This document shows positions 42,001-52,472 of a stretch of 64,000 bases of DNA, piece after piece. Source of the stretch: Anaeramoeba flamelloides (lineage: Eukaryota > Metamonada > Anaeramoebidae). The first letter of the stretch is position 1. The number at the start of each line of letters is the position of its first letter. Made by a program: the position numbers and the translations under genes. A model generated the notes under the pieces. The model saw nothing but the letters and a program-made list of their open reading frames with translations. It had not been told where the DNA came from and did no database searches. The DNA lies in the NCBI GenBank assembly GCA_027625915.1, contig JANTQA010000060.1, positions 5,952,001-6,016,000 on the forward strand, given 5' to 3'.

Positions 42001-45000
42001 CAAAAAAATAATTATAATCAAGATTTCTCATAAATTTACTATTATATTTTAAAAATAAATCCAATCCAGGTTTTGTACATAAGTCAGTTTTTAAATATAA
42101 TTCTAAAGGCGTGTAATTATTGGAATCTGGTAAATTTGGATTTGCTCCATTTTTTAATAATAATTTTATTAACTGGAATATTTTTTTTTTTTTTTTTTTC
42201 CTGTTTTCTTTTAGAAAATTTTTATATTGTATCCCTTCTCGAATAAACTCGGCATAACTATAAGCCGTCCTCTTGTATCTTTTTTTAAGTTCAAAATTCA
42301 AAAATAAATAATGAAAAGGTGTTCGTGAAAATTGATCCTGTGTATTAATTATAGAACCCTTTTTAATTAATTTTTTTATCGTATTTTTGCTATATTTCAA
42401 TAAACAGGCAAAATGCAATGGTATCATTCCAAAGCTTGGTGATCTTTTATTAAATTCTTTGAAATTGTGTATATTCTTTAATATTAAAGTAATAATATTC
42501 TTGGGTGCTTTATATAAAAAAAGAAGGTGTAATAAATTCCACCCATAATTTTGTTCAATTGTTTGGCCATTGAGATGCTGAAGGTAAAAATCATTATTAG
42601 TATTTTTGTTGATTTTGTGTAATTCATTATATCTTCTGGGTGGATTTATTTTATTTATTATGGAATTAAATAATATTTCCCATCGATGTAAAAAATCTTG
42701 ATCTAATAAAAAATTCTGATTCAAATTATTTGGATCCAAGTCGAGGCAAAATTTGAAAATTTGATACAAATAACCATAATCATTTTTTTTTTTTAATTTT
42801 TTATAATTTTTGTGATCGCCAGATACAAATACACAATAATAATAAGAAATTGAATAGGAACGTATTCTAATTTTTTGAATCAACTTTTTAAAATAACTAT
42901 AATTCTCAATCAATAAAGTGATAATATTAAATTGATAATCTTTATTTTGAAGTGTATTAAGATTTATTTTTTTTAATAATAGTTTAATATTATTGATCGG
43001 GGCTTTCAGTCCAATTCCATTTATGAAACAATTTTGGTTATTATAATTAAAATGGTTAATGTCATCAATTAGATTATTATTTAACAAATATTGCAAAACT
43101 CTCGGATCTTTATTTAATGTTGCCCCAAAAATTATAGTTTCCCCATACGGATCTTCATGGTTTGGATCTGATCCTAAATCCAACAAATATTTAATGATTT
43201 CAAAGGAACCATGTTCAATGACAAAATCTAATGGGGTAAAGCCATTTTCAATGATAATTTTTTTATATCTATTGATATCTTTTTTATATTTTTTATAATC
43301 GCTTCGGTAATACATTTTTTTAAATTTAAAGTCTTTCATTTTTTTTTTAACTTTTGGCCTTTTTGCGTTATCATCAAATATGCTTTTGATATGAACATTC
43401 TCTTTCGTCGATAATAATTTTATCACTTCCAGTGGTGAATTCCCTTTACACGCAAAATGCAATGGTATTTCATTAAAATGATTTCTTTTATTAATTTTTG
43501 CCCCGTTTTTTAATAATAACTTTACTATTTTTAACTGATATTTTGCTGATATTTTTAATTTTTTTTTTTTTCTTTTTACAAAAAATGTCGATTGTGAATG
43601 ATTGCCAAAATAACTGTCTTTATATTTTTGTTTATAACGTTGATAATTTGGCTGCAATGCTGCTGCAAAATGCAAAGCAGTGGACCCTTTCCAATCTCTT
43701 AAATCTAAATCGGTCTTATATTTAATTAAAATTTTGATTGCCTTATAATAGATTTTATTATAATTTGATTTTGATAGCAGTAATAGTAATGGGGTATTAT
43801 AAAAAATATCTCTTGAATTCGGATTTGCTCCATTTTTTAATAAAGGCACTAGTGAAATAATGGATGTGTGATATTTATTACAATCAACTGAAAAACAAAT
43901 TTGGTGAAGTGGTGATAATCCAATTTCTTGCTCGGGTATTTTTTCATGTTTGATTTGAAATTTTATTTTTTGTTCATTTTTATTTTGGGTATTTATTTTC
44001 TCATTTTTCTTTTCTGTTCCTGTTCCATCTTCTTTATTGATTGTATTTTCATTTTCTTTTTCCTTTTCAATTTCGATTTCTTTTTCGATATACTTTTCAA
44101 TTTTCATTTTATTATCTTGATTTGCTTCTTTTTGATTTTCATTATTTATTTTTTCATCTAGTTTAATTTCTTCCTCTATACCCCCCTCCCTTTTTTTTTC
44201 AATTTCTGTTTCATCTTCTTTATCTTTTGGCATTTTCATCCCGTTATTATTTATTTTTTTTTTAGTAATGATATTTAAATTATCCTCATCATTCTCCAAA
44301 ATCGCATCATAAAATAATGGTGTAAAAGTAAAATAATGGATAAAGTGGAATTTATAATATTTATTTTTTTCAATAAAATTCTCTGATTTTTGGACACTTC
44401 TTATCAAGTAATTTCTTCCCATTTGGTGTAATTTTTTATTCAATACTTCAGGTTTTATAAAATTAGAAATGATTTTTGCATCATAATTATTATTCTTGTA
44501 TATTATATGGTTAAGTAAACTCCAATTGTTGTGATCTAAATGTCTAATATTGGCACCCATCTTTATGAAAACTTGTATAACTTCAGTATTGGAAATGCCT
44601 CTACTTGAATTAATTAAATAGCATAATGGAGTTCTTCCTATGTGATCTATTTGATTAATATTAACACCTAAATTGATAAAAGTTTTTAAAATATTTATCC
44701 AATATTGTTTTTGATTTTCCTGTTTTATTTGATAATTCTTATAAGTAGCGCATAATAACTGTAATGGGGTAAACCCACTCTCCCTTTGTTTTTCACCCCC
44801 ATTCTCATTATTCATGGTAAAAAGAGTTTGATAGGGAATGGTTGTTTTTATTTGATTTATTTTTTTTTTAGCTTGATTATTTTCTTTTCCACTTTTCTTA
44901 TTAAAATTGGAATCATTGGATTTGAGATAATAATCATTATCATAATAATCCTTTAAAAAGTTGTGGTTTAGAGGTACTTTAAGAGTTTTATAAAATGGGG

Positions 45001-48000
45001 AAAAGGTATCATAGTATTTGTTAACGTTTATTCTAGCATTAATATTTTGCTCTGTAGCAATTCTATGAATAATTTTTGAGGAAACATGATATCGAGTTAT
45101 AAGTATATGTAAAATTGTTTCATTATTCAAATTTTTCATGTTGGAATTGAATCCACAAGAAAATAAATATTCTATTATTTTTAAGGAAAGTTTTTTTTGG
45201 TTTCTTTTTGGATTTCCTTTCCCCCTTTTTAGGTTCATTTTTTTTTTTTTCATGATCTCATTTTCACTCATAATTTTATTTTTTCCATTGTTGCTGTTTC
45301 TTTTGTTTTTGTTATCACTTTTACCAACACTTTCACTTTTACTTTCACTTTCGTTATCATTTTCACTTTCAGAAAAGCTAAAGCTATAACTTGAATTACT
45401 ATTTGGTCTATTTTGATCATCTTTCTCGCCTTTGCTTCCGTTCCCACTATCATTATTGCTGGAGTTGTCACTTTCACTGTCGCTGTCACTGGAAGATTCA
45501 TAAGCACCGTGAGAAGTAAGAGTTTTGTTATAAAATAAATGACCAGCAAAGGATCGCAAAGAACTTTTATATGAAAATAAATCCTCTCGGCAATATATAT
45601 GTAAATAAGTATCATGAAATTTAGTAAATCTTTCAAAAAGGTTTATTTTATTTTTTATAAAAAATTTTATACAATCTAAATTGAATTTTTGATGAAATGA
45701 AGTCAATAATAAAGCCAAAGGTGTGAAACCTAATTTACATTTCTGATCAAGTTTTGAACCATTTAATTTTAAAAAGTTTAAATATTCAACAGATTTGCAA
45801 CAATATGCGGCCACGTGGATAGGCAAATAACCGGTTTGAGTAATTGCATTTATTTTTGCATTGCCAAGTCTGATTAAATATTCTGCTGATTTGATATTTG
45901 GGTAATTATTACAAGATAAAAAATGTAAAGCTGAACATTTTTCGATCTTTAAATATTTCTTTGTGTTATATTTGATTAATCGGTATCTTATTAGGAGTGG
46001 ACTTATCCAATAGGAATCATTTGTTGGCAAACCAAAGGGTAAACTATAAGAATTTGCATTTGCCCCAGATTGTAATAATAGTTTGATACTTTCTGGATCG
46101 CCATTCATCCAACATATTAAATGTAACGCCTCAATTCCATTATTCCCTTTTTTATTAACATCAATATTTAAATCAATCAATGTCTGAATGATTTCCTTTC
46201 TCACATTAAATATGCACGCATAGTGAAGTGCAGTTAATCCAAAGTTATCACAACTGTTAATATTTATTCCTATTTTGTTTACCAAGTATTTAATTATTTC
46301 AATGTCACAATTGTTTGAAGTAACATAATGTAATGGTGTAAATTTATATCGGATGTATTCCTTATTATTTTCAAATAGTATTTGTCGTTGTTTATTTTGA
46401 AACAGGAAATTCTCATTATTTATTTCTTGTTCATTCATTAATTGTATATACAGTTTTGATAAATGATCAAAATAATTAAAGTCAATTTTTTTTTCAATTT
46501 TTGGTATTGGTTCAATTTTTATGTTTCTTTCATTTGCTTTCTCCATTCCTTTTCCCTTTTTCATCACTGTTCTGCTTTTTAACTCAGTTGGTTTGATTTT
46601 TTTTTTTTTTTTTTTAGTTGAATTGTCATTTTTTATTAAATTAAAACATAGAGAAATTGTAAAAAAACTAGGTATTTGGTGATATGGAATAACAGGTCCA
46701 AGTTCGAAATGTTGAGTATTATTATCCTCGTTTTCAATTTCGTCTTTATTTTTGATTTCTCCTTTTTTATTGTTCGAAACTTCTTTGTTTTCGTTGGTTT
46801 TTTTTTCTTTTGATTTTTCAATTTTTTTTAAATTTTTGCTTTCCTTTCCCTTTCCCTTTCCCTTTTCCTTTTCCTTTTCCTTTTCCTTTTCCTTCTCTTT
46901 TTGTTCTCCAGTCTCTGATTTTTTTTCACCAATGTGTTCTTCTGTTTCTTTATTGTAAGAACTTGTATTAAGTTCTTGTTTTTTCTTTTTCTTGTTTTCT
47001 TTTTGATTTTTTTCTGCAAGCCATTTTCCCTTGCAAAAAAAACTATGCTTGCTAATATTGTTTAGATCAGTAAAATAATTCATTTTCACTCCCAAGTTTA
47101 TCAATTTTTTGATTATTTCAATTGGGTATTTGGAGTATGCTGCATAATGCAAACAATTCCATCCGATAAGATCTTGGATTTTATAATTAATTTTTTTTTC
47201 AAGAAAGTAATTCAGTAAGCGAATTTGTTCACTATTTGGTTTTCGCATGAGAATTCTTAAAAACGGTGTTCTTCCGTAGGTGTCTTGAATATCCATTTCT
47301 AAAAGACACTTTCCAAAGGTTTGCTTGATAAATAAATAATTATTATAATATTGACAGGCGATGTGTAAAGGAAGTCGTCCACATTTACTCAAAGAGTACA
47401 CTAACTCGGGATTTTTTATTAAAATTGAATTGATCACTCTTGGATCGATTTTCCTGTAAAAACAAAAATGTAAAATTGTAAACCCGGTACAATTTTCCTC
47501 TCTGAGGGGATATTTTTTATAGGGAACAGAGGTGTCTATTTGTTGAATAAATTTTTCAACTGGGAAATACTGTTTTTTTAAAGAGCAAAATGGCTGATTG
47601 TTCTCTTTTCTTGAACGAATAAAAAGCAAATTTTTGATTGATCTCATGACTTTTCTGAGATCCTTTTTAAATTCTTTTTTTTTCTTCCTTTTTATAGTTT
47701 GTTTCTTAGTTAGTAGTGGTTTATATTTGACGTTTTGTTCAATTTCCCCTAATGATTTCTTAAACTCGAATTTAGCTTTTCTTTTCTGTTCTTCTTTCTT
47801 TTTTAGTTGTTTTTCTTTTGGAAATGGCTTTGGATAGAGCCGAATTCGTTCATCAATTTGTGAGCCTACTGAAATCAAATATTCAAATAACTCAAGCAAT
47901 TCGCTACTTGAATAATTGTCGCCATGCTCAAAAGTAAACAATAAGATGCTACGATCCCAATAATTACGATGAGTAATTTTGGATCCATTATCGCAGAATA

Positions 48001-48265
48001 ATTTAATATAGACAATCCCACACGAGTGCAAAATTGCTTCGTACACAACAGTGTTGCCAATTTCGTCTGGTGTGTTTGGATCACATCCCATCTTTAATAA
48101 GTATTTGAGAATCTCAAGAGGGAATTTGTTTTTGACACATTCATGTAATAGTGTCCTTTTGTTTTCATTTCTTTGGTTTAGCTCTCGAACAGTTTTAGTT
48201 CCAACGAGTTTTCGGAACAAAGTAAAATCATTTCGTTTGAGAGCACTTATCAAGGAAGAAAACAT
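39095..48265 (-). CDS. Giant ankyrin repeat protein with two C-terminal BTB domains
   Basis: One uninterrupted 3056-residue frame. The start is the ATG at 48265 (MFSSLISALKRNDF), which opens the first capping helix. I can pick out about 35 ankyrin-like repeats, many with TPLH-type turns (e.g. GFTPLHFVNQNN, GLTALHYACIFN, GMIPLHFACLL), in blocks separated by charged low-complexity inserts. These inserts include a K/E-rich one (about residues 420-560), a Ser/Asp-rich one, an E/K/N one, a repeated Asn-Asp stretch (from TTATCA repeats near 41690-41723) and a poly-Ser tract. BTB 1 starts near residue 2772 (LLVDIKVSSSN, HCHSLIF, FLDWCYSGYI) and BTB 2 near 2952 (KDFKFIIKKKEIKIHKLIF, LFYFFYTDQF). BTB domains dimerise and often bind Cullin-3, so a ubiquitin-ligase adaptor or scaffold is plausible (inference). 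Absence of introns contrasts with the ankyrin gene at 20.4-27.3 kb. Confidence 0.92.
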   Translation of the reverse strand: MFSSLISALKRNDFTLFRKLVGTKTVRELNQRNENKRTLLHECVKNKFPLEILKYLLKMGCDPNTPDEIGNTVVYEAILHSCGIVYIKLFCDNGSKITHRNYWDRSILLFTFEHGDNYSSSELLELFEYLISVGSQIDERIRLYPKPFPKEKQLKKKEEQKRKAKFEFKKSLGEIEQNVKYKPLLTKKQTIKRKKKKEFKKDLRKVMRSIKNLLFIRSRKENNQPFCSLKKQYFPVEKFIQQIDTSVPYKKYPLREENCTGFTILHFCFYRKIDPRVINSILIKNPELVYSLSKCGRLPLHIACQYYNNYLFIKQTFGKCLLEMDIQDTYGRTPFLRILMRKPNSEQIRLLNYFLEKKINYKIQDLIGWNCLHYAAYSKYPIEIIKKLINLGVKMNYFTDLNNISKHSFFCKGKWLAEKNQKENKKKKKQELNTSSYNKETEEHIGEKKSETGEQKEKEKEKEKEKEKGKGKGKESKNLKKIEKSKEKKTNENKEVSNNKKGEIKNKDEIENEDNNTQHFELGPVIPYHQIPSFFTISLCFNLIKNDNSTKKKKKKIKPTELKSRTVMKKGKGMEKANERNIKIEPIPKIEKKIDFNYFDHLSKLYIQLMNEQEINNENFLFQNKQRQILFENNKEYIRYKFTPLHYVTSNNCDIEIIKYLVNKIGININSCDNFGLTALHYACIFNVRKEIIQTLIDLNIDVNKKGNNGIEALHLICWMNGDPESIKLLLQSGANANSYSLPFGLPTNDSYWISPLLIRYRLIKYNTKKYLKIEKCSALHFLSCNNYPNIKSAEYLIRLGNAKINAITQTGYLPIHVAAYCCKSVEYLNFLKLNGSKLDQKCKLGFTPLALLLTSFHQKFNLDCIKFFIKNKINLFERFTKFHDTYLHIYCREDLFSYKSSLRSFAGHLFYNKTLTSHGAYESSSDSDSESDNSSNNDSGNGSKGEKDDQNRPNSNSSYSFSFSESENDNESESKSESVGKSDNKNKRNSNNGKNKIMSENEIMKKKKMNLKRGKGNPKRNQKKLSLKIIEYLFSCGFNSNMKNLNNETILHILITRYHVSSKIIHRIATEQNINARINVNKYYDTFSPFYKTLKVPLNHNFLKDYYDNDYYLKSNDSNFNKKSGKENNQAKKKINQIKTTIPYQTLFTMNNENGGEKQRESGFTPLQLLCATYKNYQIKQENQKQYWINILKTFINLGVNINQIDHIGRTPLCYLINSSRGISNTEVIQVFIKMGANIRHLDHNNWSLLNHIIYKNNNYDAKIISNFIKPEVLNKKLHQMGRNYLIRSVQKSENFIEKNKYYKFHFIHYFTFTPLFYDAILENDEDNLNIITKKKINNNGMKMPKDKEDETEIEKKREGGIEEEIKLDEKINNENQKEANQDNKMKIEKYIEKEIEIEKEKENENTINKEDGTGTEKKNEKINTQNKNEQKIKFQIKHEKIPEQEIGLSPLHQICFSVDCNKYHTSIISLVPLLKNGANPNSRDIFYNTPLLLLLSKSNYNKIYYKAIKILIKYKTDLDLRDWKGSTALHFAAALQPNYQRYKQKYKDSYFGNHSQSTFFVKRKKKKLKISAKYQLKIVKLLLKNGAKINKRNHFNEIPLHFACKGNSPLEVIKLLSTKENVHIKSIFDDNAKRPKVKKKMKDFKFKKMYYRSDYKKYKKDINRYKKIIIENGFTPLDFVIEHGSFEIIKYLLDLGSDPNHEDPYGETIIFGATLNKDPRVLQYLLNNNLIDDINHFNYNNQNCFINGIGLKAPINNIKLLLKKINLNTLQNKDYQFNIITLLIENYSYFKKLIQKIRIRSYSISYYYCVFVSGDHKNYKKLKKKNDYGYLYQIFKFCLDLDPNNLNQNFLLDQDFLHRWEILFNSIINKINPPRRYNELHKINKNTNNDFYLQHLNGQTIEQNYGWNLLHLLFLYKAPKNIITLILKNIHNFKEFNKRSPSFGMIPLHFACLLKYSKNTIKKLIKKGSIINTQDQFSRTPFHYLFLNFELKKRYKRTAYSYAEFIREGIQYKNFLKENRKKKKKKIFQLIKLLLKNGANPNLPDSNNYTPLELYLKTDLCTKPGLDLFLKYNSKFMRNLDYNYFFEINGPEKNIYNGYKILLNSSKKLHTELFVSFLTILINRENDAIKNKKEKESGETGNDNKIENENENIKENVIEKEEKEKEKLNEDEDEDKDGNDNDNDNDNDNDNENGNSNKNIKKKTQKQNFILKNSLKINSNDCITQLFLEKNFHLIKHFNYQILKQYFDKLTYDNDNYIRDHMDTVINSCLIYRNDPLLLKYFLEKGLDINYICKSTQNNLLHYACQKWKNGKSYYQKYYGLLKTKKNSGPSTTDTDSESDSSFISDSVISHSDHGSLNSDSEDSADTDNERSSKLTKMIKKRNRLQSGKLFRDEQKQQYKDKNSIQYKKIEAKLILYNQKRFQIIKMILEKINKKYLNEINNMYYTPIFLACLSKLNLNIIKFLIKNGADINIPRYVSLSKLKVIPQYGDLPYYLKYQYPIHTICKKTPNFELMNLLLKNGADLNLLNIDCATSLHILCKVCNEIKIFELFILNGANLNIDSALICTPLNVLCKQFKRDEIIKLFLKNGAKLSQKKYFVKDILNNLLKNQNYQSIPLFRQYDIDILKNHKNFGFIKYLIQNKNIHVPSLAYFLENNFDINHCEEELDDCPIHTFCQKCTKIQPYKILFNKANPNPNLNLQNKNGFTPLHFVNQNNNAEEIFEIIINSDLLLKNWNIQNIFFNTKKPQIKNLLLNYTYLMYSLTNIWKNKLLVDIKVSSSNNQFIHCHSLIFKLRFPNIKLEKILQIIQNCRDNEINIFLDWCYSGYIKEKMPSNKKNGKMEEDNHSLSNTYLESSSSSSSSSSSVPYSVSSSSHSSTIRHTTTSRVQTDSNSSHITFKKGKINDQINHYKLLKKIIMGKIGLTEKEFFKKIDKSGLINDLKNLYSDHNSKDFKFIIKKKEIKIHKLIFISKSKLVQNLLLNVDQSIDHITDYFGFSEMCIQNLFYFFYTDQFLPNINFSVLNELEDAFDYFQINKFSMLKSRIQYEKKLLIEKN

Positions 48266-48639
48266 ATGATTATTTTTTAAAAAAAAATGATTTGAAACTG
48301 ATTAGAAAATCTTTCTTCAGATATGAACAAAATTGTTTTAAAAATCTGTGTCTACTTTAGTCGAAAGGAAACTTGTGATCTGTTAAGTAAGTTGAATTTT
48401 TTTATCTTGATTCTCATTTTTTTCAGGTTGCATCAACCTTTTATTATTTTATAATTGGAAAGATAATGTTTAATTTTTGTAGTTTTTTTGATAAAAATGG
48501 GTTTTTAAAAGAAAAAAAATTAAATCAGAGCATGTAAGAGGGATAAGATTTAAGTAGTTTCTTCAAAAAATCGTTTTCTATAAAATAAAAAAAAATCGAA
48601 AAATATCATAATATAACTCAACAGAATCATAAATATTCT

Positions 48640-48800
48640 GACCTCAACATCGATGTCAAAGAAGATAGATAGGAATTGTTGATTAAAATTAACCTAGAAT
48701 AAATATATTATCTCATAATTGAATACTAGTCTGCTAACCATACCCAAATTGCTATTAGGAAAAAAAGAGATGTTTACCATAATAATTTCAAAGAGCCCAT
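48640..48800 (+). repeat. Diverged copy of the LINE-like 3' relic
   Basis: It shares with 58940-59080 a degenerate series of codons (v-K-E-D, I-E-Y-x-x-A-N-x-T-Q-x-x-I-R-x-K) in the same order and spacing, with several stops. This indicates common descent from a formerly coding sequence. More decayed than the 58.8-59.1 kb copy. Confidence 0.4.
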
Positions 48801-50880
48801 ACATGCAAATATATTTGATAAATAACAACAAGATTTTCCACTTATATATTGTATTTAATACTCAATCCCTCTTCTCCATTTTTTTTATTGATTTTTAGAA
48901 TTTTTTTTTTTATTATTTTAATTTCTTCTTATTCTCCATTTCTTCTAGAGTATTGTTATTTATTTATTATTATTATTTTTTAACTAATTAAATAAAGTTT
49001 AAATTACTTATAATGAATCTGCATAGATATAATATCTGATACTCTTTAATTTATAAGTTACCAATTTAACAATTTCAAAAACCCCCCTTATTCTATTAAA
49101 TGTTTATTTAAATAGTTAATCCTTAAAATTTTATACAAAACTTAAAAAATTGATACATGATCTTTTGACTTGTGTTGTTGTTCAAGACTTTTATAAATTT
49201 TGATTTTTTTGGTTTAATATTCGACTCTTTTACTCAGACTATGAACAATCCATTTATGAAAGATTGATGATAACTTGTTATTAATTGTGAAAGGATTGTT
49301 GATAGAAATAAATAATCAATTTAAACAAAAAAATAAAAATATTTGAGATTTTGAAATAATGACTTAGAAAAATCAAAAAAAAAAAAAACTCAAACTTGAA
49401 ATTTAAATTATAAATTTAGTTATTTCGTAAAATTAAAAAACTCATTTTAATTTTAATAATTTATAATTTATAAATTATTTCATAAAATTAATCAGTATAT
49501 TAATTGAAAATACTTTTTTTTAAACGTATTAGAAAAAAATAGATGGGTTTTATAAATCCAAGTACTTTATGAATTCGAAATATTTAATCTTATATAAAAA
49601 GATTTCGTTTTATAGGACATGACAATTAAATAAATAAAAATAATAAAAATTATTTTTATCGATTAATTCAAATTTATTAATATCTTTTTTAAAAATGGGA
49701 TTTATTAACTAGATTATTAATAATTGAAATTCAGTGAACAGAAATTAGTAATAATTATTGGAAATAATAAAGAGTTGAAAAAAAAATAGAAAATAGACTT
49801 GATAAATACTGAATAAAAAATTGGAAAAAATCTCAATGTTGGAAATATCGTTATATCTTTTAGAATTTAAAAGAATTGGGTAAAATCAAAAATTTTATTC
49901 TATTATTTTAAATTATTATATGAATTGTTAGTTTTTTTTTTTTAATTTCATACATTTTTGGGGAATTTCATTTTTTTTTTTTTTGAATCAAAGAATTAAA
50001 AAAAAGTATATCTTAGATATTATCGTTTTTTTTTTTTTTTTTTTTTAATTAGAAAATCTTTTGATTTTCTAAACAAAAAACAAAAATTAAAAAAAATCAC
50101 ACTTAACTTTTCTTGAGTTTTTTGTATTGATTGTAAAATCAATGTGTTTTAAGAATAAAACAGAAAATTCAAGATAACTGCCATTTTTTTTTTTTAATTT
50201 TTTTTTATTGACCAAAAATATTTTGGGTTTCAGATTAAAAGAGATAATATCATGATACCCCCCCCTGAAATTTTACTGAATTTAAGAGAATAGAGTTGTA
50301 TAATTGATTTTAACTAATTCCTTTGAATTTTGTAAAAAATATTCCAAGAACTTGGTTTTACTCTACAAAATTATTTAAAAATAATTTCTATTCTGAACAA
50401 CAACAAAAAAACTAAATATGTATATATATATATAAGAAGGGTTCTAATAATATTTATGAATTAGGAACTTTATAAATAATCTGAATAGATATTGTTATAT
50501 TTTCAATAAAATTAAATCAAAGTAAGTAAATTATGTAAAACAATCAAACAAATTGGATACTATTGAAACTTTAGAAAATTGTCGAGATATGTTACACATT
50601 TATTAAAACAACATGAAATCTGAATTGTTGAAATAAAGAAAAAAAATTAATATATCTTATAAATTGAAAAATATCAATATTTGTGTGATTATTAGAGAAT
50701 TAAGATTCTAAAAATGTGATTATCTCTTGTAAAATCAACGAAATTCTAAAGTTTTGGGCAAGGTTTAAAGAATTGATAGAATAACAATAATACACTAACA
50801 TTCAATTTAGAGATAATTATGATTTTACAAACTTTTTTTTTTTTTGTTTTTTTTTTTTTGTATTCATTTCCTTTTTTCCA

Positions 50881-50883
<3 letters not shown>

Positions 50884-50913
<30 letters not shown>
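50884..50913. repeat. AT microsatellite
   Basis: About 15 TA units. Confidence 0.9.
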
Positions 50914-50915
<2 letters not shown>

Positions 50916-51804
50916 CCTTTGATCTGGTAATTTTTTTTTTCAATAGGGAATAGAAGGTTAATGTTGAGTTTGTTAAAAAGAAAAACCATATACAATTATT
51001 TAATGGAGTCTAATCATTTGATCAATCAAAAATTTATGGTGAAATTTCAACAAATTTTCCAATAGAATTATATTCCCTCCCTTGTTTCATTATTATCCAC
51101 ACACGGATTTTGATTTTTTTGTTTTATATTTTTTTTCTTTTATTTGGATAAAAATGATTACTTATTAAATCTTTACTGGATATTTAAATGTGGTTTCATA
51201 AAGATTTGGTAAAATACAAGGAATTTTTTTTTATCTATTTTTGATTTTGGGTGTGCCCAAATTTTTGGAGGGATGTTGTATTCATTTTTCAGTTTGTAAT
51301 GCTAATTTCAATTCAAAATTTAGGAACCCAAGTTTATAAGAGGTTTGAATACATACTTAAAGAATAAGAATAATTAAAATAATCTTTGTATACCTTTTAC
51401 TTGAGTTTACTTAGTTTAAGTTTTTTTTTTTTTTGATTATTAAAAAGAAGAGAAGAAGAAAAATAATCATCAGTGTTTCTAAATTGATGGAAAAATAGGT
51501 AAAAGGGAAATTATACTCGTAATTTAACTTCTTATTATTGATGATTACTCTGTATGAGGATGAATTTATGTGAATGCGATAATAATGTCTTGTGTTGGTA
51601 TTAAATTCTGGCAAAATATGGTAATAATACCTCATACAATAGGATCAATTCTCTCAAGTTCAGTATTAGACAAACCATTTTTGATATCATGGTGAATATT
51701 TCGAAATTTTTGAAATAATTGATATAAAAGAAATTAATGGGCAATCCATTCAATTTTTGGTTGACAAAAATAAAATCTATTATAAAGTTTTTACCTTTTT
51801 TGTT

Positions 51805-51946
51805 TTTTTTTAATCTCTTTTCTTACAGAAAACTAAATTGAGTTTAAAATACTTCTAAAGGCTGTAATTAAAAGATTTCTTTGACGACTCTTTAAATTAG
51901 GAGTAACAAATTTAGTCACTTCAAAACTCTCTATTTAACAGATAAA
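51805..51946 (+). repeat. Dispersed repeat, copy 1 (partner at 59236-59369)
   Basis: Shared words in order: agaaaact-aatt-ggtttaaaatactt, then a variable part, then aaattaggagtaacaaatttagtcacttcaaaa-type text and ctctnnttaacagat. About 75-80% similar by eye. It lies immediately upstream of a SINE-like copy. Type unknown. Confidence 0.5.
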
Positions 51947-51984
51947 GATCTCTTGAGTACTTAACCCTTACCAATAAAGCCTAC

Positions 51985-52219
51985 TCTTTTTTCATTTCTT
52001 TTTTTCTTTCTCTTTTTCTTGTATTTGTTAAGAAATAATAATTTTTTTTATTTTCATTTTTTCAAGAAAAGCTACCCTGTGAGTTCTAATCTCACCTTCA
52101 TTTCATCTAAGATCAAGAAACTCTAAATTAAATTAACTATTTCTAGTAACCAGGTGGTAATTTTTTTGAATTGCCTCTCTTCAGCTACAATTAAATTGGA
52201 AAAAAAAAAAAAAAAAAAA
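51985..52219 (+). repeat. SINE-like element with poly-A tail, copy 1
   Basis: About 235 bp: a T-rich pyrimidine stretch (tttctttctctttttcttgt), then aagaaaagctaccctgtgag, then an unrelated body, ending in a 20-A run at 52200-52219. Related copies at 58079-58235 and 60691-60901 share the pyrimidine stretch and the aaagaaaag-tat-c core. An A-tail and dispersed copies suggest a retroposed short element, but no RNA polymerase III boxes are evident, so the class is uncertain. Confidence 0.5.
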
Positions 52220-52472
52220 TGAAAGTTTTTTATTTTTATTTTTCATTATTTATTTAAAAACAATTTGAAGAATTAGTTAAATATTTGAATTTTAAATTTA
52301 AGATTAATTTTGAAAATCCTAAAATAAAAAATTCAATGGGCTAAAAAAAGAATAATTTTCATAAATATTATTTAATTAAATTTTTCTTTATTAAAAAATA
52401 TATATATTATTTATTGTTTTCCACTCACATATATATCCCCATTATGTATATATGTATTTATCCGGGTATGTA

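Larger units (their letters stand above)
48266..51984. other. Intergenic DNA with repeat relics
   Basis: No gene supported. It contains the ankyrin-BTB promoter (right of 48266), a relic related to 58.9-59.1 kb (48640-48800), an AT microsatellite (50884-50913), long T runs near 50030 and 50835, and a segment related to 59236-59369. A minus-strand frame at 51411-51635 has no family resemblance. Confidence 0.45.
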
